From: Planctomycetota bacterium
GTDB lineage: Bacteria > Planctomycetota > B129-G9
Length of the DNA: 5,408 nt
Direction of reading: 5' to 3'
NCBI GenBank assembly: GCA_030607235.1
Contig: JAUWEX010000103.1
Location: 1-5,408, forward strand
Part shown: in pieces, positions 1 to 5,120 of the stretch
Numbering within the stretch: position 1 is the first letter of the stretch
Layout of the letters: the number at the start of each line of letters is the position of its first letter
Notes under the pieces: model-generated
Databases searched by the model: none
The model's input: the letters and a program-made list of their open reading frames with translations, nothing else
What the model was told of the DNA's origin: nothing
Translations under genes and position numbers: made by a program

Positions 1-110
1 TCGAGCAGCGCGACTACGACGCTGAGGAACACCGCGACGAGGAGTTTGGCGCGCGGGTCCATCCGATGCAAAAACGATTTTCCTTCGGCGAAAATTTCAT
101 CGGGATACAT
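1..110 (-). CDS. cbiQ: ECF cobalt/nickel transporter membrane coupling component CbiQ/NikQ, N-terminal 36 residues (cut by left edge)
   Basis: This is the beginning of the T component of an ECF-type metal importer, the membrane protein that couples the ATPase to the substrate-binding subunit. Only the N terminus is visible. It has a short amphipathic opening, then the motif HRMDPRAKLL at about residues 15-24, then a hydrophobic run (VAVFLSVVVALL) that starts the first membrane helix. An HR-(L/M/I)-DPR-(A/T)-K signature just before the first helix is characteristic of the CbiQ family. I chose the ATG at 110-108. The reading frame overlaps the end of the preceding gene by 14 bases, and an AGGA lies about 11 bases upstream, which is a little far, so translational coupling is likely. 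Gene order (K-M-L-Q) supports the call. The ATPase gene should follow beyond the edge. Metal specificity cannot be told from this fragment. Confidence 0.88.
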   Translation of the reverse strand, partial: MYPDEIFAEGKSFLHRMDPRAKLLVAVFLSVVVALL

Positions 111-624
111 CTTGCGAGTTGTCCTTTTTGCGCCTGCCTAAGAAGTACATCGCGATGCCGGTCAGCCCCACGATCCAGCCCAGCCCGCCGAGTATGTCGC
201 GCAGGCGGATATCTTCCTCCTCGATATCGCCGAATTTCGTGCGTTTTTCGGAAGACGGCTTTTTTGAAGACGGCCCGGAAGTCGGCTCTTCGAACATGGT
301 CAGTTCATCGGCGTAAATAATAAAGGGCTTCGAGACGTGACCGTTGCCGGCGTTGACGACTATTTCGAGATCGACCCGCTCCGAGGGAACGAAGGCGCAC
401 ACTCCCTCATCGTCGGTCTTGCCTTCGAAGATTACCCTGCCGTCGGGCGCCCTGGCGGTAACTTTGCCGCCCCGTACCGCGACAGAGCCGGAGCCGCTGT
501 ACTTCGACCGCACGACGATTTGCCCGTCGCTGATTTCGGCGAAGACACGCACCCCGTGAGCGTAGGCCGCCGCGGCAAAGACAAAACCCGCAACCAGCGC
601 CAGGATTATCGATCGGCACTTCAT
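97..624 (-). CDS. nikL: NikL-like extracytoplasmic component of ECF nickel transporter (secreted domain plus C-terminal membrane anchor)
   Basis: The protein has 175 residues. It opens with a signal peptide (basic start, hydrophobic run of about residues 5-20) with a good A-Y-A cleavage site after residue 22, so the mature protein would begin with His23 (HGVRVF). Residues 25-107 look like a small beta-sandwich of the carboxypeptidase-regulatory type, with the pattern DGRVIFEGKTDDEGVCAF. A charged Ser/Pro/Lys linker (about 111-138) follows. The C terminus has a single membrane helix (about 144-163, in RDILGGLGWIVGLTGIAMYFLG) and a basic cytoplasmic end. This layout and the RDILGG-G helix motif match NikL, described in comparative genomics as a partner of NikK that accompanies NikM where NikN is absent. 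The start ATG at 624 sits in an ATGA overlap with the cbiM stop and has a GAGG Shine-Dalgarno 8 bases upstream. A longer open frame upstream of it is only a shadow of cbiM. Nickel as substrate is inferred from family and context. Confidence 0.78.
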   Translation of the reverse strand: MKCRSIILALVAGFVFAAAAYAHGVRVFAEISDGQIVVRSKYSGSGSVAVRGGKVTARAPDGRVIFEGKTDDEGVCAFVPSERVDLEIVVNAGNGHVSKPFIIYADELTMFEEPTSGPSSKKPSSEKRTKFGDIEEEDIRLRDILGGLGWIVGLTGIAMYFLGRRKKDNSQDVSR

Positions 625-1223
625 TTTTCGAGCCTCAAAATCTCGGGTTTGACTTTGCGCAGGAATGCGACACACGCCACGCAGACGAATCCCTCGACCA
701 ACATCAAAATGCTGTGGGCGAGCAACTCCCAGCCGGCAGGCGCGATATAATCCTGCGAACTGGCTACGAGCGCGATCGCAACAAGGATCGCGCCGCCGAG
801 TATCGCCAGCGCACCAGCGAGGAACCCGCCGACGGTTGCCTGCCCCCCGCCTTTGCGAATCATCGGGCCGAACAGCAGTCCCACGGCAACCGCGGGCGCG
901 GCCATGCAAAACGTATTCACACCCAGCGTCGTCAGGCCGCCGAACTGAAAAAAGACCGCCTGAAGCACCAGCGCCACGAGTATCGCCGGGAAGGCCCGCC
1001 AGCACAATATCAGTCCCGCCAGACCGCCGCCCACAAGATGCACGCAGGTCGGGCCGACCGGCAGGTTTACCAGCGAAATAACGAAAAACGTCGCAGACAA
1101 AATCCCCACGCGCGGGATATCTTCGTTGCGCATTTTCGCCAGCCCCACAGCCGCACCCGCAACGGAAAGGGCGGCTCCGCCTATCAGCACCGGGGCGGAA
1201 AGTATGCCTTCGCCGATGTGCAT
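621..1223 (-). CDS. cbiM: Energy-coupling factor transporter substrate-binding protein CbiM/NikM
   Basis: This is the integral membrane S component that captures Ni2+ or Co2+ in ECF importers. The protein has 200 residues, normal for the family, and is nearly all hydrophobic, with six to seven likely helices. The N terminus MHIGEGILS is the family signature. In solved NikM/CbiM structures the Met1 amine and His2 form the metal site together with a loop histidine; here the likely partner is His62 in PTCVHLVGGG. Other family landmarks are FQFGGLTTLGVNTFCMA (about 91-108) and a final helix with His170 and a LVEG motif (175-178). The ATG at 1223 follows the nikK stop after one base and has no clear Shine-Dalgarno, so it is probably translated by coupling. 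The start is certain because His2 must be next to the initiator. No CbiN/NikN-like gene is adjacent. Nickel is preferred over cobalt because of the NikK/NikL neighbours, but this is inference. Confidence 0.93.
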   Translation of the reverse strand: MHIGEGILSAPVLIGGAALSVAGAAVGLAKMRNEDIPRVGILSATFFVISLVNLPVGPTCVHLVGGGLAGLILCWRAFPAILVALVLQAVFFQFGGLTTLGVNTFCMAAPAVAVGLLFGPMIRKGGGQATVGGFLAGALAILGGAILVAIALVASSQDYIAPAGWELLAHSILMLVEGFVCVACVAFLRKVKPEILRLEK

Positions 1224-1224
1224 G

Positions 1225-2013
1225 TTAGTTCATTTCATAGGTTTTGACCCAGTAGACCGCGCCTAACTCGACGTCCTTGTCTTCGCCGTCGTGTTTCATT
1301 TTGTAATCCGCGGTGTTCAGTGCGGCGAATGCCCACCAGCCTGCGCGAGGCATGGCGTAGCAGAACACGCCGTTGCCGTCGGCCTTGATGACCTGCGTGA
1401 TGTGCGCTTCGGTCGGCGCTTTGAGTTTGGGCTGGCCGGGTTGGTTGTAGTACTCGACTTCGATCTCGGCGTAGGGTACGGGCTTGCCGTCGAGTTTGAC
1501 AATGCCGCGGAAGACGTTGCCCGCCCAAAGTCCGTAAGGCCGCACGAGCGGAACGATCTCGGTCTTGAGGCCCAGTTCGGCGTCCCAGCCCTCTTCGAAG
1601 CCGTAGGCGTTAACGCAGACCTTGGTATAATGGATGATGTAGCAGTCTTCGCAAGGTTCCCAGTAGGGCTTTGGCTCGACGAAGAAAACGTGGTCGCCGG
1701 GTTTGGAGATTTTGTATTCGGTCTTCCAGGTCTTAAATTTGCCCTGTTTGATTTCCTTGAGCGTGCCCAGAAGGTCGACAGGTTTGTCGACGTTGCCGCC
1801 GATGACCACGCCGAATTTCTCCGGCTTCTCCATGTTCATCAATCCGCCTTCCATGGGGTGGTTGAAGAGCAGGTCGAGCGCAACCGTTTTCCCGCCCGAC
1901 GATGTAACCACGTCGGTGTCGGGGATGAGGGACTGAAAATGCGCCACGACCGGGATAGCGGCGGCGGCGAGGGCGATGACAACAAGGATTCCGATAACAA
2001 AAGTCTTGTTCAT
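1225..2013 (-). CDS. nikK: NikK-like DUF4198 secreted metal-transport accessory protein
   Basis: The protein has 262 residues. It begins with a signal peptide (hydrophobic run of about 5-22) whose likely cleavage after Ala24 would leave His25 (HFQSLIP) as the mature N terminus. The rest matches the DUF4198 / NikK pattern. It has LFNHPMEGG (49-57), a P-x-x-FGVVIGG stretch (64-73), [17 protein letters not shown] (104-120), IIHYTKV (126-132), EGWD (141-144) and [16 protein letters not shown] (157-172), then a C-terminal Ig-like domain with [15 protein letters not shown] and [20 protein letters not shown] (211-230). It probably works outside the cytoplasmic membrane, handing or presenting metal to CbiM; the precise role is not established. 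An unusual Cys/His cluster (Cys121, Cys124, His128, Cys133) lies in the middle. The ATG at 2013 has a GGAGA Shine-Dalgarno 6 bases upstream (2024-2020) and is the first gene of the operon behind a strong promoter. It could also be annotated simply as a DUF4198 protein. Confidence 0.83.
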   Translation of the reverse strand: MNKTFVIGILVVIALAAAAIPVVAHFQSLIPDTDVVTSSGGKTVALDLLFNHPMEGGLMNMEKPEKFGVVIGGNVDKPVDLLGTLKEIKQGKFKTWKTEYKISKPGDHVFFVEPKPYWEPCEDCYIIHYTKVCVNAYGFEEGWDAELGLKTEIVPLVRPYGLWAGNVFRGIVKLDGKPVPYAEIEVEYYNQPGQPKLKAPTEAHITQVIKADGNGVFCYAMPRAGWWAFAALNTADYKMKHDGEDKDVELGAVYWVKTYEMN

Positions 2014-2019
2014 GATTTG

Positions 2020-2024
2020 TCTCC
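2020..2024 (-). promoter_or_regulatory. Shine-Dalgarno of nikK
   Basis: GGAGA on the minus strand, six bases before the nikK ATG. It is the strongest ribosome-binding site in the operon, consistent with nikK being the first cistron. Confidence 0.8.
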
Positions 2025-2031
2025 ATAATTA

Positions 2032-2058
2032 GTAACACGGTTTCGCAGTACGTAACAC
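2032..2058. promoter_or_regulatory. Putative metal-responsive operator: two GTAACAC half-sites, 20 bp apart, in direct orientation
   Basis: GTAACAC occurs at 2032-2038 and again at 2052-2058, separated by 13 bases. On the nikK strand this reads GTGTTAC-N13-GTGTTAC. The half-site and the 13-base spacing are those of the NikR consensus reported for deltaproteobacterial and related nickel genes (GTGTTAC-N13/14-GTAACAC), except that the known site is an inverted repeat and this one is direct. The element spans the predicted transcription start (about 2055) and the early leader of nikK, an ideal place for a repressor. Nickel-dependent repression of the importer is therefore likely. The orientation problem keeps the identity of the regulator open. 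Confidence 0.6.
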
Positions 2059-2061
2059 CGA

Positions 2062-2090
2062 ATTAAAGCACATCCGGGCGGGACTGTCAA
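2062..2090 (-). promoter_or_regulatory. Sigma70-type promoter for the nikK-cbiM-nikL-cbiQ operon
   Basis: On the minus strand a perfect -35 box TTGACA (2090-2085) is followed after 17 bases by TTTAAT (2067-2062), one mismatch from TATAAT. A TGC immediately before the -10 makes it an extended -10. The start would fall near 2055, giving a leader of about 42 bases to the ATG at 2013. Seen directly by consensus match; activity is inferred. Confidence 0.72.
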
Positions 2091-2139
2091 CAACACAGCA
2101 AGATTGCAAGTTTCGCCAGTGGGTGGAAGTGTCCGGCCT

Positions 2140-2219
2140 CTTTTTGCCGTCAGGCAAAAAGCAGAGCGCGGGTTTTGGAATGAGTGGCCACTCCCCGCCT
2201 GGGTGCAGGGCCATCCTGC
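2140..2219. repeat. Structured intergenic repeat, copy 1 (two hairpins)
   Basis: The unit starts with a perfect 9-bp hairpin, CTTTTTGCC (2140-2148) / GGCAAAAAG (2153-2161), with loop GTCA. A linker follows that contains the 12-bp palindrome GAGTGGCCACTC (2182-2193). The unit ends in GGGTGCAGG and a second hairpin, GCAGG (2205-2209) / CCTGC (2215-2219), with a 5-base loop. It aligns without gaps to the second copy 136 bp downstream; from 2161 to 2209, 33 of 49 positions agree. The first hairpin is not a classical terminator on either strand: its A/T pairs lie inside the stem and no T tract follows it. Confidence 0.7.
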
Positions 2220-2275
2220 GAAATCACATCGCAAATCCACGCACAAGATTTGTCAGTAAACGCCAACGACGCGCT

Positions 2276-2355
2276 TCTGTCGCCGAATGGTGACAGACAG
2301 CGAGCGAGTCTTGGAGTGTGCGCTTGCTTCTCGTTTGGGTGCAGGCTCAGCCTGC
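2276..2355. repeat. Structured intergenic repeat, copy 2 (two hairpins)
   Basis: The layout is the same as copy 1. The first hairpin, TCTGTCGCC (2276-2284) / GGTGACAGA (2289-2297), has loop GAAT and nine pairs including one G-T wobble. It occupies exactly the position of the copy 1 hairpin but has several paired substitutions that keep it folded. After a diverged linker come an identical TGGGTGCAGG (2336-2345) and the second hairpin GCAGGCT-C-AGCCTGC (2341-2355), a near-perfect palindrome. The central palindrome of copy 1 is not preserved here. The lnt promoter begins 14 bases after the unit. Confidence 0.7.
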
Positions 2356-2368
2356 CCGCCCGCCAGCC

Positions 2369-2397
2369 TTGTCATATGGCGGCGCGGCGTGTAGAAT
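2369..2397 (+). promoter_or_regulatory. Sigma70-type promoter for lnt
   Basis: TTGTCA (2369-2374) and TAGAAT (2392-2397) are separated by 17 bases, each one mismatch from consensus. Transcription would start near 2404, about 47 bases before the TTG start of lnt. This placement is the main argument against an lnt start further upstream. Confidence 0.62.
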
Positions 2398-2439
2398 CCG
2401 GCAAATTCACCGGTAACCGATTTTCATTTAACGCAAAAC

Positions 2440-2443
2440 GGAG
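2440..2443 (+). promoter_or_regulatory. Shine-Dalgarno deciding the TTG start of lnt
   Basis: GGAG lies seven bases before TTG at 2451 (region reads GGAGAGCGAGATTG). No ATG or GTG in this frame between the promoter and 2451 has comparable spacing, so this site selects the start. Confidence 0.65.
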
Positions 2444-2450
2444 AGCGAGA

Positions 2451-4241
2451 TTGACTAAAACCGACCCCGCGCGTACTCACGCCCAACCGTTGCCGCGCCT
2501 GGCGATCGTCGCCCTGCTGGCGGGCAGCGTCATCATGCAGGCACTCTCGTTTCATCCGGTCGTCGCGTGGCCGCTGGCGTGGATTGCGCTGGTGCCGTGG
2601 ATGGTCGCTCTGGTCGGGATGCGCACACACAAGGCGCTGTTCTGGTCGATGGCGGTGGGTTTCGGCTTTTTCTTCTTTGGGGCGTTCTGGCTGTCGGAGG
2701 TCCACTGGGGCGCGCTGGTTTGCGCGGCGCTGGGCGAGGGCGCGCTCTACGCCGTCTTCGGCGCGGCGCTGTGCCTGGTGGTCCGCAAACTGCGTCTGCC
2801 GCTGACGGTCGCGCTGCCGGTAGTGTGGGTGGCGATGGAGTTTTTGCGCAACTTCGCGCTGTCGGGTTTTCCGTGGCTGTTTTTGGGACACACGCAGTTC
2901 GGCCTGTTGTGGCTGATTCAGATCTCCGACGTTACCGGCGCGTACGGCGTATCGTTCATCGTTGCGGCGGTCAACGGGCTGGTCGCCGACGTCGTCCTTT
3001 ATAAATTGCGCCGCTCGCCGGCCAGATTATCGACGAAAAAACTGTGCGCGGCGGGTGCGGCCGTCGTGTGCGTGCTCGCGGGGGTCTGCATTTACGGCGC
3101 GATTCGCATCCGCGAGGTACGCGACGAGATGCGGCCCGGCCCGCGAATACTGCTCGTGCAGCCAACCCTCGAACAGGCGATCCAGAGCGATCGCGCGAGG
3201 CAGCAGATGCCGCTCGATGTGTGTCGTGACCTGACCGCCGAGAAAAAAAACGACCCTCAGGCGAAAAAACCCGACATGGTCGTCTGGCCCGAGACCATGC
3301 TGCCGCCGCGCTGGCACGTGGATCCCGACGACCCGCAGAAAGGCGAGGAGTTCGTAGAGGACGCCCTGGGATATTCCCTGATAATTAAAAACCGCTCGTT
3401 TACCCGAAAACAGGTGATCGAAATTATCACCAACATGGCGGGGTGTCCGCTGTTTGCCGGCGGCGTGCACGTCAACCACACGCCCTGCGACATCGCCTGG
3501 TGGAACCCCCGCGACGGGAAATTCCACGACATCCACCTCCCATACACCGAAAAGCGCAACAGCATCTACTTCATCGACAAGACCGGCCGCCAGACGGGCC
3601 GCTACGACAAGATACACCTCGTGCCGTACGGCGAGTACATCGCACTAAAAGACGTTTTCCCGTTTTTACCGGATATGATTGGGCATTTCGCCGGTTTCGT
3701 GCGCGAACTCGAACCCGGCGAGCCGGACCAGCAGATCGTTTTCGAGATCACCCTGCGCGACGGCTCGGAGACCTTCACGTTCTGCGCGCCAATCTGCTAC
3801 GAGATCGTCTTCGCGGACCTCGTGGCGGGGATGGTCAGCGACGGCGAAGAAAAAAAGGTGCAGTTTATCGTCAACGTATCAAACGACGGCTGGTTTCACG
3901 AGAGCGCGGAGTTGGAACAGACCACGGTGATTGCGGCGTTCCGCGCGGTGGAAAACCGCGTAGGCGTGGTACGCGCGACCAACACCGGCATCTCAGGCTT
4001 TATCAAACCCGACGGCTCGTTTTCGTGGCGCAAGGACTTCCTGCACAACTCGCTGGGGCAAAACAAGTCCATCAAGGGCGTGATCCAGCGCAAGGTCGTC
4101 GTCAGCGACATCCACACGATTTACTCGCGGTTCGGGGACGTATTCGCGGGGGCGGTCAGCGGGATTGCGACGGCGCTTCTGATATGCGGGTTTGTGCGCG
4201 GGATCGCGGCAAAGAGGCGCGAGAAAAAATCGACGGCGTAA
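2451..4241 (+). CDS. lnt: Apolipoprotein N-acyltransferase Lnt
   Basis: Lnt transfers an acyl chain from a phospholipid to the amino group of the N-terminal cysteine of diacylglyceryl-lipoproteins, on the outer face of the inner membrane. With the TTG start the protein has 596 residues. About seven hydrophobic segments fill residues 17-217, including FLRNFALSGFPWLFLGHTQ (131-149), a family hallmark. A nitrilase-like domain follows from PRILLVQPT (231-239), and one C-terminal helix (about 563-583) closes the protein. The catalytic triad is intact: Glu281 in VVWPET, Lys387 in GRYDKIHLVPYGEY, and Cys449 in CAPICYE. NVSNDGWF (475-482) and the RATNTGISG stretch (508-516) also fit. The protein is longer than the roughly 510 residues of E. 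coli Lnt, mostly from extra sequence between Glu and Lys (about 290-330). A start at ATG 2532 would cut the first helix. It has its own promoter and converges with the kinase gene across 24 bases. Confidence 0.94.
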   Translation: MTKTDPARTHAQPLPRLAIVALLAGSVIMQALSFHPVVAWPLAWIALVPWMVALVGMRTHKALFWSMAVGFGFFFFGAFWLSEVHWGALVCAALGEGALYAVFGAALCLVVRKLRLPLTVALPVVWVAMEFLRNFALSGFPWLFLGHTQFGLLWLIQISDVTGAYGVSFIVAAVNGLVADVVLYKLRRSPARLSTKKLCAAGAAVVCVLAGVCIYGAIRIREVRDEMRPGPRILLVQPTLEQAIQSDRARQQMPLDVCRDLTAEKKNDPQAKKPDMVVWPETMLPPRWHVDPDDPQKGEEFVEDALGYSLIIKNRSFTRKQVIEIITNMAGCPLFAGGVHVNHTPCDIAWWNPRDGKFHDIHLPYTEKRNSIYFIDKTGRQTGRYDKIHLVPYGEYIALKDVFPFLPDMIGHFAGFVRELEPGEPDQQIVFEITLRDGSETFTFCAPICYEIVFADLVAGMVSDGEEKKVQFIVNVSNDGWFHESAELEQTTVIAAFRAVENRVGVVRATNTGISGFIKPDGSFSWRKDFLHNSLGQNKSIKGVIQRKVVVSDIHTIYSRFGDVFAGAVSGIATALLICGFVRGIAAKRREKKSTA

Positions 4242-4265
4242 CGCGGCCCGCCCGCGATAAGGCGA

Positions 4266-5120
4266 CTACGGCCGCGTCTGCGTGAGGATGACTCCGGCGA
4301 TGTGGGCGTCGGCACGGCGCAGCGCTTCGCAGGCGCGCTCCACCGCGTCGCGATGCACGGTTCCGGCCCTGACGACCAGGATAACCCCGTCGGCCCGGGC
4401 ACCGATAACGAGCGGGTCGGTCGTCGAGAGCACCGGCGGGCAGTCGATGAAAACGAAATCGTATTCACTCCGAACCCGCTTGAGCAGCGCCTCCATTGCT
4501 TTGCTTTCCAGCAACTCGGTCGCGCCGGAACGCCCCACAAGCGCGGGCAGAACGGTCAGGTTGTCGGCCTCGGAATAGACCAGCGCCTCCTCCGGCGCGC
4601 ACCTTCCCGCGAGCACGTCTTCAAGGCCGCACTCGAAATCGAACCTGATCCGCCTGTGTACGCTGGGCCGCCGCAGGTCGCAGTCCACCAGCAAAACCCT
4701 GCGCCCTTCGCACTGCGCGGTGAAACGCGCGACGTTTATGGCGCTGTGGGTCTTGCCTTCGTTGTGGTTGCAACTGGTGAAAACGAATATGCTGATTTTG
4801 TCCGTCGCAGCGAGGTCGCAGATGTTGTCGCTCAGTTCGCGGAATCGCCTGCCGAGTTTGCCGGAGCGAGAAAAAGCGCACTCTCCTACAAAGTCGAATT
4901 TTTTTACGCGCCTTATCTTGGGGGCCGGCTGCGGCTGCGAACTCGGCTGAACCGGTCTCTCGAGCACGGCGGTCGCCGCCGGTTTTTCGCCGCTCGGTTC
5001 CTTGTCGGGCGCGGGCGGCGGCGCGGCGCTCTCCGCCGAAGATTTGCGCAGCCTGCCGATGGCGTGTTCGACGATGCCGCTCAACCGGTCGAGATTTTCG
5101 TTGCGAATGGGATCACTCAT
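4266..5120 (-). CDS. CpsD/CapB-family polysaccharide-biosynthesis tyrosine kinase or MinD-like ATPase, lacking the C-terminal tyrosine cluster
   Basis: The protein has 284 residues, is cytoplasmic and has no membrane helix. An N-terminal arm of about 70 residues, rich in Pro, Ala and Glu (31-68), precedes the ATPase domain. The P-loop is TSCNHNEGKT (115-124) followed by INVA. Walker A' is VLLVDCDLRRP (142-152), with the Asp-x-Asp and Arg-Arg-Pro of bacterial tyrosine kinases. GLEDVLAG (165-172) matches the family GL-x-D-x-L block. Walker B is FVFIDCPPVLSTTDPLVIG (222-240). Family members act with a Wzz-type membrane partner to control exopolysaccharide polymerisation and export. Here the chain stops soon after GVILTQ, with no tyrosine tail, so autophosphorylation of the usual kind is unlikely. 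I chose ATG at 5120, overlapping the upstream stop by 8 bases (ATGAGTGA) with a purine-rich AAGGGGG before it. A start at 5168 would add 16 basic residues inside the upstream gene and is less likely. Confidence 0.82.
   Translation of the reverse strand: MSDPIRNENLDRLSGIVEHAIGRLRKSSAESAAPPPAPDKEPSGEKPAATAVLERPVQPSSQPQPAPKIRRVKKFDFVGECAFSRSGKLGRRFRELSDNICDLAATDKISIFVFTSCNHNEGKTHSAINVARFTAQCEGRRVLLVDCDLRRPSVHRRIRFDFECGLEDVLAGRCAPEEALVYSEADNLTVLPALVGRSGATELLESKAMEALLKRVRSEYDFVFIDCPPVLSTTDPLVIGARADGVILVVRAGTVHRDAVERACEALRRADAHIAGVILTQTRP

Larger units (their letters stand above)
2014..2450. other. Divergent intergenic region between nikK and lnt
   Basis: This stretch has no convincing gene. An open frame runs through most of it on the plus strand into lnt from an ATG at 2184, but its translation is of mixed, low-complexity character and it would cross the lnt promoter, so I do not accept it. 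The region holds the nikK operator and promoter (2032-2090), two copies of a structured repeat (2140-2219 and 2276-2355), the lnt promoter (2369-2397) and the lnt ribosome-binding site (2440-2443). The piece between the repeats (2220-2275) shows nothing I can name. AGATT with a downstream GCCA occurs before both hairpin units (from 2101 and from 2246) and may mark a slightly longer repeat. Confidence 0.75.

Noticed and set aside
625..1005. Extension of the nikL frame upstream to 1005 (302 residues in total)
   Set aside because: The added part lies fully inside cbiM in another frame and is Arg/Gly-rich shadow sequence. ATG 624 has a GAGG site and directly starts a signal peptide.
1291..2028. 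Long plus-strand open frame of 245 codons antisense to nikK
   Set aside because: It mirrors nikK, which has a signal peptide, family motifs, promoter and ribosome-binding site. The antisense translation shows no domain or membrane pattern.
2140..2161. First hairpin of repeat copy 1 as an intrinsic terminator
   Set aside because: The A/T pairs belong to the stem and no T run follows the stem on either strand. No gene ends nearby, as both neighbours are transcribed away from this site.
2182..2219. Possible cobalamin riboswitch, because GCCACT and CCCCGCC occur near a cobalt/nickel gene
   Set aside because: The conserved B12-box and the core GGAA/GGTG elements are not in the right order. The region is also upstream of the predicted nikK transcription start, so it would not be in that leader.
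2184..2450. An 89-residue N-terminal extension of Lnt from ATG 2184
   Set aside because: It runs through the structured repeats and the lnt promoter, has no good ribosome-binding site, and its composition does not resemble Lnt. The TTG at 2451 has a well placed GGAG.
2014..2450. Insertion-sequence remnant in the intergenic region
   Set aside because: No transposase fragment, no target-site duplication and no terminal inverted repeats bounding the segment were found. The repeats are short and structured instead.
4242..4256. Hairpin CGCGG-N5-CCGCG between the convergent lnt and kinase genes as a terminator
   Set aside because: Only five pairs and no T tract on either side. In such GC-rich sequence this is expected by chance, though the 24-base gap must still accommodate termination somehow.
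3443..4285. Plus-strand open frame of 280 codons in another frame within lnt
   Set aside because: It is Arg-rich shadow coding typical of GC-rich DNA and overlaps the Lnt catalytic domain with its intact triad.
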